This document shows positions 42,477 through 57,570 of a DNA stretch of 64,000 nt, piece after piece. Numbering within the stretch: the stretch's first letter is position 1; every line of letters starts with the position of its first letter. The DNA lies in the NCBI GenBank assembly GCA_947650285.1, contig CANTFL010001234.1, positions 310,001 through 374,000 on the forward strand, read 5' to 3'. The position numbers and the translations under genes are program-made. The DNA comes from Hyaloperonospora brassicae (lineage: Eukaryota; Oomycota; Peronosporomycetes; Peronosporales; Peronosporaceae). Below the pieces are notes generated by a model. It saw only the letters and a program-made list of their open reading frames with translations, did not search any database and had not been told where the DNA came from.

Positions 42477-45400
42477 GTGTGTAGTAAATAATTTCGCTTA
42501 GCGCATCTTGCCGATGCACGGGTCAGTAATTAAAACTTGACTTATACATACGATTTACATATGCTTACACTTGGCATATCGCATCTTTTTTACCTGAAAA
42601 TACGCTAAATTAAGCGAAATTTAGAAGTAGAACAGAAGAAATGAGTCTGAGGTAAACCTTTACCAGCTAGCGTTCCTGAAATTTTTAACGTCAAGAGCTC
42701 TTATGTTATTAATTTTGTCCACCTTGGCGGTGTTTATTTATATAATTACTCTCCTGATGTAATGATTGCAGAAATTAAAAGTGTTAAACTACAGGACACT
42801 ACGTCTTTAGTCGCGATACCTATAAATTATTGTTAAGAACGTACGACAGAATGTCACACTTTGACAGTTGCCCAGGAAAGAGCTAAAATGAAGATATGAT
42901 GAATTTGCGAATTTGAAATAGCGTATGAGATTGTCGTGCCAAGGTCGAAGTCAGCGGTAGTCGAGCGACCTTACAATATGGAAACGTCAGGAAGGTATGA
43001 CCGCCTTTTATCGTTATATTTGATTCGACGCACATGTTTTATTTGTTGCTGTGCCTACTACAGCATATTTAACATCGCTTCATTAGATCAAATTAACAAA
43101 TTTACGTGGATTCATACTTCTGTTTGATATTAAGAATTTCATTTAAAGCCAGTCACTGGAAAGTGCAGCATTTAATATGTTGAGCGCAAAAAGTTTAACG
43201 AGGTCGAAGGTGCGCCTTTCCAGACGCAAACTGGTATGTGTAAAGATTTCTGAAGTGCAAGTCCGATACACGATAAATGATTTACTGAACGATAATGTTT
43301 ATATCGTACCATATCTGGGTGAAGGGTATTGTGATATTCTTTAGCTACCAAAAATTCAGATTTTAGGGGCATGTATCATCTGTCAGCATTTATCCGTTAA
43401 GATTCCTCTCAACTTTTCATAATATATCCATTGGTCCACGTCTTGGAGCGCTAACCAGAGTCAAATGGACTACGAGTGAGCGCGATGGTAATTATTGGGT
43501 GGCGCGGTTGCTAGTCTCACGTCTTAAGACCGCAGTCTCGCCAGTCACTATACGTTAACGAATTCTGAAGTGAATTTGTGTTAGATTGATAGCACCAATG
43601 TTCCATTCAATTAAGATGTATCGATTACATCAGGACATTAATGCATGGAAAGCCGGCATAAACAAAGATATCACATTTTGAATCTTCGAAACGGAATATT
43701 GTATTGTATAGTAGAATGATAGATCTAACGAAAATTAAACCTGGTTGTGCCAGCGCTATCACAGCTTGAAGAAGGTGATGAGAATATTAACAAGTGCTTA
43801 CACACAATTGTTACTATATTGCTACTGAAATGGTAGATCACAATCAACCTGAGAAAACAGTCCTAATAAAACAATTACAACATTACATGCGTGATTTCTA
43901 ATATCAAGTGTAGACACTTGTACATATAACATAATAGTGACTCGCCAAAGATGACCTTTTCTAATTATATGTGTTAAAATGACCGCACCTATCTAATTCT
44001 TGCAAAATTTTATTTTTAAAAAACAAATAAGCAAAATTGCGTACGTTTCACGAATAAAAATTTAAGTGGCGAATCTTTGTTTGACGTAATCTTCAACAAA
44101 CAGGACCGAACTCTTTATAGATCGTCGATGAAAAAACGTGTATTCAATAAAGAGACTTGTATCTTCCATACAATTTCAAATATTATGAGTCAAGAATAGT
44201 TCAGCCCAGCGAAGCGACGTAAATACAGACTAGCAGGGGGTGAAGTAGCCCACGGATCTCACATTTATATCGTTCTTACCATCATTAGAGCGCAAAAGTT
44301 GCACGCAAATGTCATATAGTAGCTACTTGTAAATTGAAAATCAATATTTATTGAGCGCGATCGTTATAAAAAATGATAAATTTCTGTGTAACGGCATACT
44401 ATTCCGTCATATTACTATAAATGTAAGTTTAACTTGTTAATAGAGATTGAGGAACGAGCGACGGATTTACATTGATAATATCACAAATGTAGTCAAACTT
44501 CAAGACGTATCAGGAATATATCATGATTTGACGTTTTTAAAGCGCGATTTAGTCGATGTAGGCGCAGATAAAGGAAGTTTAAACCTCGACGGCAATTAAA
44601 CATTTGCATTTAAATAATTTGTAGGTTAAACCGCACAACGTGAAATGTAGGTGCAATCTTACATATACAACCTAAATCAAAAGCGCTCGCGAGATAACAG
44701 CAAATTGCTTTTGAGTATTACAATTTCAGAGTTATAATTGAGACCAAGAGTATAAGTTCCTGATCCTTATCTTTGACCACTTCGCGTGAAAAATGACGGT
44801 CAATCCGCTTCTTCCTACCATGAAGACAGTGTTTTTATGCGTACAAATGAAATTTTTACGCTTTTACATAAGCCTTGTAGTATATAAGAGACAAGCCGAT
44901 CGCTGAGTTGTCAGATCCATCTATGTTGAAGGACTTCGATAAATCATTGTGCTAGCGGCATCTTGCCTTTAACAAGCACACGTGCTTAAGTGCTTGCGCA
45001 TCCCGCCAAGATATAAATTCATTTTCATTGATTGTTTATAAAGTGGGAGCTGGTCAGCGAGTGCTAAATTTATCCCTTTTTTATAGGTATACAATTAGAA
45101 CGATAAAAGCTCTGGTTGATGCGATAGAGTATCAAGACAGATCATTCCATGTGATATGCGACACCTGAAATTGAGTGATCGATTGCGTGGTGATGTTAAA
45201 TGTCAAAGATAGCATAGAATGCTTCTTCTGTTATCATTCGCGTCGGCTAAGAAAAATACTTTCAATACGAGGGATTGAACAGAAAAACCCTCGTTTGATT
45301 CGCTGTGGATAAGTTTCGCGCCAATGGCTAGTAATACATACTCTTTATATGATACATAGGATATGCAGCCTTACAAACAGTCATCAGCAGTCCGTACAAC

Positions 45401-46593
45401 TCCCAATCAATGAAAAGATGACATTTTGGCCTCGCAGATTACAATTGATTTAAACGACTGTAGAAAAAAGACGATTAAACATTGCCACTGGCATGCTTTC
45501 GCCGCATCTTTACTATGAGTCAGCTGCTCAGTCTAATGTATTTTATGATTACAAGGCTTTAACCTATATCAGTAGTGGCTCTGCCAAAAGAGAGAATTAG
45601 GAACCCTTGAATAAAAATGTGTGTTGCATCTTATTAGAATTTTTTTCAACAGTGAATTCGATAAAAGATGAATTGGTTTGTATAATATTAAAATATTATG
45701 TAGATCTATGAAGAGTCTTGATTGTCTTTTGTAAAAATTGTCCAAGCGCAAAAGCTTATCACGATACCTAGCAATAAATGTTATAGGTGCCACTTCCACT
45801 GAGATGGACCAAACAGCTTCAACATAGAAATCATTGACTTCAAGCTCTCTCCCCGTCTATATTTATAAGCAATAGACCGATGGACTCAGACAGGTTTCTG
45901 TTTTAGGTGATGAGAGGCTGTGTCATACAATCTGCAATTATAGATTTTATGTTTGCGTACTACGTTATAGTCTTTGTTCTTCAAGCATATTAGCGCAAAT
46001 CAAAACCTGATATGGGCATGATATTTGTTTGCAGACGCTGACTTATTTTCATTCGTTGTATTGTTGCTTTGATATCGATACGTAGGACGGCAAGCGTCCT
46101 AACTTGCATGCCAATTGATAGCTTTAGTTCATTCTATCCCAATAAACTCGTGCCATTATCCTTTTTGGACATATTCTCAGCTTGTGAAGTCGATCAAATA
46201 ATTGCAGTATAATTGCGCTAGAACCACCGAACAACTGGCAAAATTATAAAAACATATGCCAGCACTGTTTAAATTTATGTAGCTTAAATCTCCCACAAAA
46301 TCTGCTTCAGGCCATGACTTAAGCTGAATAGGAAAAATTGGTTGACCGTTAAAACCATATAAAAAATTGTCGTTTTTGTGCAATAGACCCACCAGGCAGC
46401 GGATTGGTCAGCTTTTAAGATTCAAAAGGTGGTGGTAGAAACCGCTGAGTAATCTTTTATCTCTTTTAAACAAAAAAAATGGACTTGTGCAGCGCCTATA
46501 CATTGCAGAATTTTAGCAAACGGTTGATTACATTATAGTTAGTCTCTTCGTAAAATTGGCAATATTTGTAGGCAGTAAGGTTCGGTTCTTTGG

Positions 46594-47019
46594 CTAATTA
46601 TTTTTAACCGTCGTCCCACGCGTTGGAATTCTAAGAGGCATTGATGCCCAAATCGCTTGTACATTGAAGAAACACATACTTGGATGTTGGCGATTGCTAG
46701 TGGCTTGGCTCTGTAATGCACACGCTTGTACCGTCCTGGGCCTAGCGACTATCCTAGTAAAAAACGCATAGACAGCAAGAAAATAAATTATTTTATGTAT
46801 GAGATTTTCGTTATTGGCAGTGTTAACGATATTATGTTGATATTCTTCACGTAGCATACAAAAGTCGAAAATTCGATCAGCGAAAACTAGCACATCATTA
46901 CTTGGGACGCACAAAGATACCAAAGTACCTGCAATGCGCATAGATTTTAAAACTTTTAAAAGCATAATGGACGGTATACTATAAATTTCCACTTTTATCG
47001 GAGCATCACTCCCGTACAA
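46594..47019 (-). other. Unrecognised 141-codon open frame in AT-rich DNA
   Basis: One of the two longest frames in the AT-rich block. MYGSDAPIKVEIYSIPSIML starts it; the middle (SNDVLVFADRIFDFCMLREE) is hydrophobic and acidic, and a possible membrane segment (IIYFLAVYAFFTRIV) follows. At a stop frequency of about 0.07 per codon a frame this long is uncommon but not excluded by chance. Confidence 0.2.
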
Positions 47020-50000
47020 GCCGATCGTGCTTCAGCAGGAGGTTCACATAGTTAAGTTTAAAAAAACGCTTAAATTATATATGGTATCAGATTCATGCTT
47101 TCACATTTTAAACGTGTTTCCAACAAAGCGTTTGTTTACAATCGGGAACATTTTTACAGATTTTTTTTGAATGTACGAGACTAGTTCTATGCCACAAAAT
47201 TTATAGATTTCCAGCGTGTAATTAAAGCAAAGGTGATTTTAACCTATCCTATATATTGGCTGACATAATTTGGTTTTTACTGAAATTTGAAACGATTCTA
47301 GTTTCGCGTTACTGATCAACCTAGCTCCTATCCAATTTGGGAAGAGCATGATGTAAGCTGTAGTAAAATTTGGGGATGTGATAGAGTATACCTTAAAATA
47401 TCGCATTAATAATTAATTGGTGGATGGTTGATGATAAAAAAGAGTCTCGACTCACAGAGGTGTAGTGAACTTAAAGTTGATACTCATTTACATAAGTTAC
47501 CCATAGTCAAAGCATGTTTTTATCATTTGACTATATTAACATATTCACAGTGAGCATAAAATAAACCGGTTGGTATACATTATCATGTTGTAATACTATA
47601 AACCCGTACTATATGGTTTAAAGACAAATTATTAAAAGTGTAAAGACGAAAGCGATAGAAGTTTAATGTGAGAAATTTTAACCGGTAATTTATGGAGAGA
47701 CGATGATATAATTTTAGTGTGGATTCTTATCCCCTCATCACTCTACTCTTCGACTTCTCATACACTAGAATGATGTCATCTTGGTTCTCAGTTGCATAAG
47801 TATGTGCTGCTATACCAATATTTGAGCGGCTAAACGCCGATCTTTTTGCATGTTTCCTTACATGACTTGAAACTTATTAAATTTCAGTAGAAAGCTGTCA
47901 TTGATACATCCGAATTTGGATTGTGCGCGAAAAAAAATACAGTAGGTATAAACCTTGACGAATGCTTGTGACGTTTTACTATATTGTGTGTGCTAAAAAG
48001 GCCATTTAATGCTTTAAACCAGGACCCAAGCTAGTAATGTACTCCGCTAAAAAAGGGGCTAGTCGGCGTTCGCTTGCGTATACGATTGGGTTTTGTCGAT
48101 GTATTTGGTGGCATCATGGCAAAATATAGCTAAAATATAATCAGACCTCGAGCTAGTTGAAAAGACCGCCTAGTTAACTAAGAGTAAATTGATTAAATAT
48201 AATTGTGTATCACGGGCTCCTTCTTATTACGTAGACGAATAGATAAAAAATTGTTTTTGAGTTCTGCAAGTTCGCTCAATGAATTCGAGAAATACACACA
48301 GAAGATGATTTGATATTATAGATTCGCCAAATTGATAATGCTAGGTCTCTCTCGCCCTCAAATCCGCTACAACACTTATATTCATCCTCATCATACTTTT
48401 TTGTTTGGCTGCTTCTAGTATTGACAATGAAGGCATTCAACATGACGTCTACAGGAACGTCGAGCAATCTGAGTATATGGAGATGCGACCAACCATTAGA
48501 CGATACATCGATGTATAGGTTATAGAGATCCATTCGTCTGTTAATACCGAAGCTTTTTCGTTAGCGACTTTTCACGATCTGGTAAAAAATATATATAGGA
48601 GAGTGGCATGTAAATACTGGATATATAAAGTCCTGGTAACGTCTTGTGCGCAATCAGTAATCAGTAAAGCCTAATGGTGCAAGGCGTGCATCAGAACAAT
48701 TTTATGGACGTACGCATTGCTTAAATCTACTGAGGAACGCTGTTCGTACCATTGACCCCATCATCATATGAGGTACCCAGCGAGGCGAAAAAACACAACT
48801 TTATCGTCCCTTATTGTGTTTGTAGGTTGCGCTGCAGAAAATATGAAGCATATTTGTTGTAACCACGATGCTAATCTCTTTGTGACCAGCCTATGGCTGT
48901 AGGAGTATACAATTAAACGAAAGATGATACCGTCGATGGATATCCTGTACTGTGTATTTGAGTGTCTGCGGAATTCCACGCACCTGTCCAAAATGTAAAA
49001 TAATATGTAGAGTTATATGTAAACCTTATTGCATCAAAAATGCAGATTGACCGCATAATTCATTACGTCTGGTAGTCGAGAATTTCAATTCAAAATGTAT
49101 GCTGGATGAAGCGAGAGAGGGGTCCTATTTTTAAATCAATTTAAGTTAGCCTTGTTTCAATCCTATGTGTATAAATTTCAAGCATAAGCGTACAAATGAT
49201 TGGTTTATTTCGGCTTTGTACTGGCCTGACCACGTTGCATGTCATATTTATAAACATAAATACTAATATTATCTTGATTAATCATATTGATTAAACTGAT
49301 CTAATAAAGACACTTATTGAATATATGGCCTGCACCACGAACAAAAAAAGCTACGTTTATCGAATTTAAATGTTAAGACACTATCTTTTACTGACAACTG
49401 CTGCTAGACGCGCATGATGGGTGGTGAGCAAAACACCTACATTGGAGATTGATTATAACTATCGTAAATCTCAATATTAAGTTTTGATTGTAAGAAATAT
49501 TACCATATTTCAACTGTTATACTTTCCTGATACTCTACATATTTTTGCTAAGCGCATTTCTTGCTCCTCCTCAGCGCTCGCGTGTACGAGGAGTCGGAAT
49601 GCACATAATCTCGTATCAAAATCAGAGATAGTCTTACGAGTGAGTGGTAAGAGTGCGGCCCTGGCACGGCTTCCCGCTCGCATCTCAAATCTCAATGGAA
49701 ACGATAAAAATAACTTAAAGGCTTAATGTAAGCTTACTCCCTGACTTCTTGACTTTTATTTTACCTAGCTAATTTCTTTTAATTTATCAGACAAGACAAA
49801 TGAGCGACTGGATTTTATAATGGAAGCGTCACGAATTTATGTATGTGTATATCTAATTATTGTCTCGCCAAATATGAAACGTACCAACGTCTGTTATATA
49901 CTGCGCAATGTAAAAGTGATCGATTGTTTATAGCACCCATATATAATTTTGGTAATGGCAGTTAATGAACCATTCACTTCATAAAACAAGTGTCTCATTA

Positions 50001-53000
50001 AGCTTACCAAGTCTTCATTGCGTACTTCACAATGGCATTGAGGTGTATCTAAAAGCATTTGACACTATCAAGCCGTAGTTTTCTGCTCGAGAGGTTTAAG
50101 GTAATAAAAAAGTGCCTATAGAGTCTATTACTTGTGTAATAGCTAAATCCACAATAAAGGTATGGTCTATTTGTGTCCACAAGCTTCCCGGTTATGGATT
50201 TTTATTATAAACTACAAACCACTTAACTTACAAACCTTGTTTATACTTATTAGAGCTATATCCGAGTGTGCACGAGCAAGCCGCTTCTGACATGTTGTTG
50301 CTTGTTTAATGGAAATCTTGTTAATACCTTATCAATCGCGTATACATTATTTAGTTTTGAAATAGCAGGATCCAGCTCGAGATGTTGTATTAGCAATAAA
50401 TCTACTTGAAGTGAAATTAAAACCTAGCTGCCAAAGCATGAACTTAACTCTGATAGTGAACTTTTACAATTATAACTTAATGCCTAAAATCAAGTTTGTG
50501 AAAGAGCCTTCGGCCGACGTTAAAAAAAATTATGGATGAATGTAATAGGTTATGCGTTTCGGCTATAATAACTCCTCAAAGCTACTTTTTTACAATAACC
50601 GAGTTCATATGTGATATTTCCACCGTGTCTTGGAATTGTGTAGCCGTCCAAGACCATTAAAGCGAGAAGAGGATGCTTTGCATTGACCGATCTCGTCTGT
50701 TGGTCTAGTTTACGGCTTACTTGGTCCATTTTGTGTCGTCTATTTCTGTAGTTAATGATCCATTGTATCCTATGCACAATAAAGTGATTTATAACGGTGA
50801 GATGTATATGTTGGGGCCGTTGATCCTCTAATTAGCCATGATGAAAGTTGCCCCCGTTATAGGATCATATTGAAAAATTGGAATACGCAATAAAACGTTT
50901 TCACAGGTCGCAGCGGGATCACTATTTGATCCTAATTAACGACCAAGGATCCTAATATGGACGGTTTGCACTTCATGGAACAGCCTAATTCACAAAAAAA
51001 ATTAAAGTTATCCTCTATCGATTGCTTGTTATGAGAACCTTGATGCGGTTCAGTTAATATAGATGAATATCGACACGTGCTTAAAATGACGATGTTGATA
51101 ATGTTGCGGTGTATAAATGCTTCTGCACGTACGATATAGGTATACAAAGTTTGTATACACTTTTGAAAGTTCAACGAAAGTAACATGCGTGCCATTTTAG
51201 GCATTGTGTGCAGCTATAGGTCATCGTAACATGCTCATGTACCGTATGTTCCATAACAAAATCGCATCAGTGTGTTCCGCTTAGTCAGATAACCCTAAGC
51301 CCGCCGCCACGCTTCTCCGACGTTTCAAAATAAGTACTAGCTGACGAAAACTCGATTTCTTCGAGTAAATACATAAATTTGCGACATATACCACTCGAAA
51401 TGAACTCTTTCCACTAAATTAAAAGATCATAATCGCATTATGATTATCGCGAAAACAAAGACAAGATTTTGTTCATGTCACCACCGATTTTAGGGCAAGT
51501 CAAATCGACCAATTAAAGAATTGAAATGTTTGTGCTTAAGTACCAAAATGTATGATAGATCAAGCTTAATTCTGCTCCTAGACATTCTATGGATAAGATA
51601 CAAAATTAGAACTATGATAAGTTTAAAAAGGCGTCCATATTCAGTCGATCTGTCAGTTGACGAATGTTAAAGTAAAGGAAAGCGTGAATTCGCTAATCTT
51701 TGTTGGCAACGTGCGGCAATTGCACTAACTCTATGAGCATGTCAAGAATGCATATTTGCTTATCCAAAGCAGGTCACACATATAATTGATGTTGTAGAAA
51801 GTCAAATTTATCGTTACTTCCAATTGACCTCACCACCTCTAATGCATACATCACTAAGGATATAATGAACAGACAGACACAGCCATATCAAATTTGAGAT
51901 TTCTGTGCAGTTTGTACATCTTAAGGTAAAAAACCCATTATACCTACCTGTGGCGCTGATCAAGTCTGTAATTTACGTAATTTTTAGTGCACAGAAGATC
52001 ATATAACCTTGTCACAGGTCGCTTCATACGATTTTGTTTACATTTGCAAATGTTTATTGCGAATGTATTTCGAGATAAGAGTGTTGAAATGGTAAATTTG
52101 TAATATAATAATGTTGTTTTTCATATCACAATTAGTCTTTATTCCAGCCGAGACGCGTAAATCTAATGGTAAAGACGCTCAATGGGTAAATAGCAGGAAG
52201 TTGCAAAGACGAATGCATCAACAAACAGTCAAGGAAGGCAATAACATATTTTATAAAATTGGAATAATCAATTATTTATACAAATCTATTTAACATAAAT
52301 TATATATCTCTTAATTAATATACTCACTTTAATTACAAGTAAGAGAAGCTTACTCTACGCGGCACCTACGTATACTTTATTAGTGTAAATGAGCTTAATA
52401 TAGCGACCAGCATAGACAAGACGACGCTTTACACACCATTTATAAATGCTATCGACCTCGTTTTTGTGGCTTAATAAATTAATGATATGTTATAATACAA
52501 TTTTTTATTTATTAATTGCGGCTTCTGTGGATTTGCAAAGTTTTTGTAGCATCATGTGTATTGTTCACATGGACCTCGATAATTAAGGCTACCAGAAAAA
52601 CATTTGGATACAAATCCTTATCATATACCTTTATCAGATTGGTGATGCTGAATTCGCCTTAATTTGACTATCATCAGCGGTCTTTTACCATGCTTAACTA
52701 GCTCCAGCAGGTAATGTACGCACATGGGTACTGGCCAGCAACATTTAGAGCTAGCCGAATTGTCAGGTTTAAAGCTATCAACATCGATCGAATATTTTCA
52801 TTGTGTCAACGTCTCATTTGTACTTTCAGTCATCTATTCGGGTCGTCGTGCAAAAATCATTAATGAATATGTAATACGAAGGAATGGATGTCCCTCCTTT
52901 TGCAAAAGTTCCAATCACACAAAAAAAAATTAAGCTTTATTTTCGTGCTAAATAATTATTCAGATGTCCCTAATTAGGTATAAATGTTGAATTAGTCTGT

Positions 53001-56000
53001 CGCGTTCCAAACAATAATCGCTATGCACTCGCTGCTTTTAGCAGGTTCAAAAATGCATCACTTAAACTTTACAAGATTATATGAAAAAATTTCTATATAT
53101 ATAAGCGTTTTCATACATATTTAATAGTTTTTACAAAAGGTTTAATAAAGTATGTTTTTATACTGCAGTCATTCATCGATGTCGGATCGGGCGGAATTGG
53201 CCTGGCATCACGGTCTCTTTTTGTTGTAGAATGGCAAACTATAAAGCCTTTATTAAGACCACAAACTTTATTTGTGTAGGGAAAGGTTGTTCCTGCTTTA
53301 TAGACGTGTGTCGTCTCGTATATTTAGACATTCATTCGCGTGAGCAACAAGAATTTTTAAATTGCTACGGGATGATCACTCAAGTATCCCTACGATATGA
53401 TTGCGTCTCAGTGGCCGGAATGTCATTCACGATTTTTCTAAATCTCGCAATACTAGATGAATAAATTAGCAATATTTAAAGTTACCTATCAACTCCATAC
53501 TCATCTTCCGCTACCCTGTCCGAAACAGTTAGTAATTTTGAAATTGTGGCTTTTGTATTTTAAGTGATAATATGCATCTTATCTGTCTAATTTAAAATAG
53601 TATTTTATTCGAACGATTCGTGTACGACAATTTATTGCTATACTATAAAGTGTTGAATTTTTTAAGAATACCACTATGACCCAAGAATCTTCTCTGTAAG
53701 CTAGAATCGTCGCCAAGCGACAAGGAACCCAATCGGCAAAATAATCTGTGAAATGTCACCGATTGCGTGTTTTTAAGCCGAGATCGCCGGCCGAATACTT
53801 TGATCACCCTGAAACAAAAATTACCTAAAAAACTTACGAACTCGTAGATATCCAAAAAAATGATAGAGAGCTTTAGTAATAAGGCTACCAAGTAAATCAT
53901 GAGAATAACGATGCCAGGATAAGCAGCTTTGTTAAATCAAATAAATCGGGATATGGTGTGCCGAGCAGGACGACTCTGCACGCACACAGCCGAAAATAGG
54001 TCTTTGCAATCATCATTATCTGCGTCGTCTTTACATTTTATGCTTCACATCCCTTTAAATGGACGTTTGTATTTTTATTTGGTATTCAGGACATGGTGAC
54101 ACCGGGAACCGGCGGGTTTAAACTGCTAACATTACAAATCAAACTCTTACAGACATTTGTGGAAACCAGTGCCTTAATCATTACGTACACTACAGACGGA
54201 GGCTATGCTATAAAAGCAATGTTACGAAGTGGTGGTATAACATAACGCTTTACAAATTGATAAAGTCTTAAGTTTCTAAATTTTACATATTACTCCCTAA
54301 ATTAAAAACCTTAGTATAGAAGCAAGAACAGACAACGGTTAAGCATTGCCTTATTTGTGCCTAAAGCATCGATTATTGTGTTAATATTCATTTTATTTCC
54401 AACCTATGAATACATATTTTTGATTCTGATAAAGTTTTATTTTGTGTTGTAATATGTTATGGAGACCTTTATTGTCGTTTACCCTACTACAGTAATCTGA
54501 ATCTGTAAACTGCTATCGACTGGGCGCGATTCACAGTTTGCATTTGTAATAAGATAGGCATGATATGATGGAATTAAAACGGTGGGTACAACTGCATAGC
54601 TGAAGGTATGTTCAGTATTTGATTGCGGTGGAATGGATTTAAAACGTTGCGATAGGATCTTAAAGCTGTCGCTCTACCTGACAGCCGACTTACGAAGAAA
54701 AATTCTGACGCCGCGTATGGACCTTCACTTACCTTTTGTACTTGTCAGCTGTCGTGCTGCTATCCTTAAAAGGCCTAATAAAAATACGTGGACCTTAGCC
54801 GTGAGATGTGGAAGACTTAGGGGACACGAGTAGATATGGTCCACTCGGTTATCTGGTAGGTAGCCGTTCAATTAACATTGATAAAGGTGGACTTGAGACC
54901 ATAAATTTAGTAAGCTTTTTGCTCCTGAAATTTTCATTCGTGTTTGTAGGGTTTTACACTCCTCGCCTTTCCCAAGCTCTTAAATGACTAATTAGGAGAG
55001 ATTGCTGCCTGATTCGAATATTTGGGGCAATTGCTACTTGACAGAACAACAGGCCAACTAATTTCGGAGGGTTCTAATTCCACTAATTTTTTTGCCACGC
55101 CATTGTCGTCAACGGGATCCCATATATGTATCTTAACCAATATAGGCGATCAGCAAAAATACGCTAAATGAAGCAAGACAAAGAAAGTGCCACATCAATC
55201 GAAAATAAGGTGGTACTTCATTGATATATATACATATGCCTATCCTTCTACGTCTATACGTTATTATTGCATGATGCTCTGACTTTAATTTACAGCAGTG
55301 AAAAGTATCTCGACCTTAAGGTACCGAAATACACCACTGAGGGACGAAGCCCGCCAATATAGAGTTGAAGTAAAAGAATAAAGAGCTAATATGAAAATAA
55401 AGGACGAATTCTGTCCCTTAAGGCCAGACCTTTTTCAGAAAGGACCATATTCTACATCTTTTAGTTCTAGATAGTATGTGAAGTTATAAGAGTTCCCTTT
55501 ATTGATTTCGCAAGCTCTTCTCATCCAATACATAATCCTCCTTTGTAATCTCCATATTTTCTGGCTCTCTCGCAATGGGTGTGGTTATTCAGCATTAGAA
55601 ATGCTATCCGCCTTGAACACCGATGTAATAAATCAATTCACTATCTAGGCATCACCGAAACCTTAATCTCAATATGGAACAACATGATGAAGTGACAATT
55701 GGTTCAAATATTAGAAAAATTGTAGACCTTTTCTATCCGCTGATCCATATTTATATATCTTTTGTCAAATGACCGACTTGTTTTCGACTTCTTCTTTCTG
55801 TATTAGTTATGCGCTTCTTGACCATCTACTGTGGCAATATACGTACAAAGCTTAAGACAGAGTTTGATAGCAATAGGAAGTCAACGACATCGTCCTACCT
55901 TTTACGATAATTGAATTCTTGGGTATGATATAGGCATTGGTGCATTAGATTTAGTATGGTTCATCAGTGCGCGTTATAACTATGTTCGATATATCAAACT

Positions 56001-57126
56001 AGGTCGGTGCTGGCTTATCAGTACCATTTTCGTCAGCGACTAACACTAAAAGCTTCGGCACTAAACCAGCGAGGATACTTCTTCACCGAGAGAAAAGTTG
56101 GTGATCTCCTTTTTCGAATGAGCAAGTAGCGGCGGAAGGTGGCAATTTGAAATGCATCGACAAGAATAGGGATCCTTCGCTGATGCATGTAGAGCAATTT
56201 TTAAAAAAATTAGCATCTGGCAACATATTATTCGATGTCGTGAAGGCAACGGCCGTGTGGGCAATAAATGATTTATACACTGTGTATGAGCTCGTTGGAG
56301 TTCCTTATCTTTGGTTGAGGAGCCGTGTATAGGAGCTATCACGTCATTTAAATGCAACAATTTGAATATATTAAACTATGCAAATAGCGTTTCACGTTCA
56401 GATATAGAGAATTCGGAACCTACAATTGGCAGACGATGATCACAATTTGGTTTACCGTGATATTCTTAGTCATGAAATGCATAGAAACGGAAGCAATAAA
56501 TTTATAAATTCTAAAAATAATTGTTCTTATACATCCGTCATGTAGTAGTAGCGAAGGACGCCTTAAGATGTAGTCGAGTAGATGGATACCAAGCATCTGA
56601 TAATATAAAAGTGGACGTCATAGGGCTCTGTAATAGTCAGAGTTTCAAAAGTTATGATAATTTCCAGGAGCGGAAAAACGGATATGGCTGTTTATCTGCG
56701 ACCAGAGAAAACCGCGCGTTAAAGCTGCACACATCATTTTACGCCTGAGATGAACCTAACTATCAATGATATGGGTCTTGTGAACTACTCGTGTTTGAAG
56801 GCCGGGATTAGCGCGCGAAAATTTTGCAAAGTGTCGAAGGTACAAGTCGTTCATGAATCGATATTTATCAAATTATACGTTGTATTGCGTGTCAGACGCT
56901 CTGCATTATATATATTATTCGATTTTATCACCAAACTAAACAATTCGTGTGGTACTTAAGTCGCGAGTATAAGCCACACACATACGAGCGCGTAGTACGA
57001 CCACCAGCTGCGTAATTGGCGTATTAGTCGCATTATTGATGCAGCATGCACAGTTGTTATCGACGACATTAACTTATAGATGATGTTTATGATCACGCCG
57101 TAGGTAGTATACTGAGCGAAGGTCAG

Positions 57127-57570
57127 CTATAAAAAAGGTACTGCATGCCGGAAGTTAAGTGTTTCAAATAGGTAGGTAATCAGCGCAGAATAAGCTACGA
57201 CAAAGACAGAATCTTGATTGCGGTAGGTACTTAAGCGTGCTTTGTGCATATATAAGGTTTTGTCTCCTTTAGTGAAAACACATGTTAACATATTTGAAGC
57301 GTGGCGAAAAACGTTCTTTGTCATTCTAGTGGGTTTTTTTGTCGGTAAAATGTATAAGGTTTTCCATCCGACGAAAAAGCGATCCACATCACAAATTAGA
57401 TATGAAGAGCTCCGAATCGCAAGGTAGTCGCAACCCAGTACTCGTAAGATGAATACGATACAGCCAATAAAAACAACACTGTTCAGTTGGCATGGCATTT
57501 CTATAAGAGTCAAAAACGATTGGCACTCGCAAGGTCGAAATCCTTTTTTTAACTGTGTCGGATATAGCAT
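57127..57570 (-). other. Unrecognised 147-codon open frame in AT-rich DNA
   Basis: ATG at 57570. One hydrophobic segment (LNSVVFIGCIVFILRVLG) could span a membrane; the rest is Lys/Thr/Cys-rich without motifs. Length is at the edge of chance for this composition. Confidence 0.2.

Noticed and set aside
43430..43560. Structured-looking GC-richer stretch in AT-rich DNA, considered as tRNA or small RNA
   Set aside because: No T-loop consensus and no complete cloverleaf; left unassigned.
49620..49705. tRNA-like stretch (D-arm-like CTTAC/GTAAG, anticodon-loop-like CTGGCAC, CTCAAATCTC)
   Set aside because: Acceptor arms do not pair and the T-loop does not fit; probably chance.
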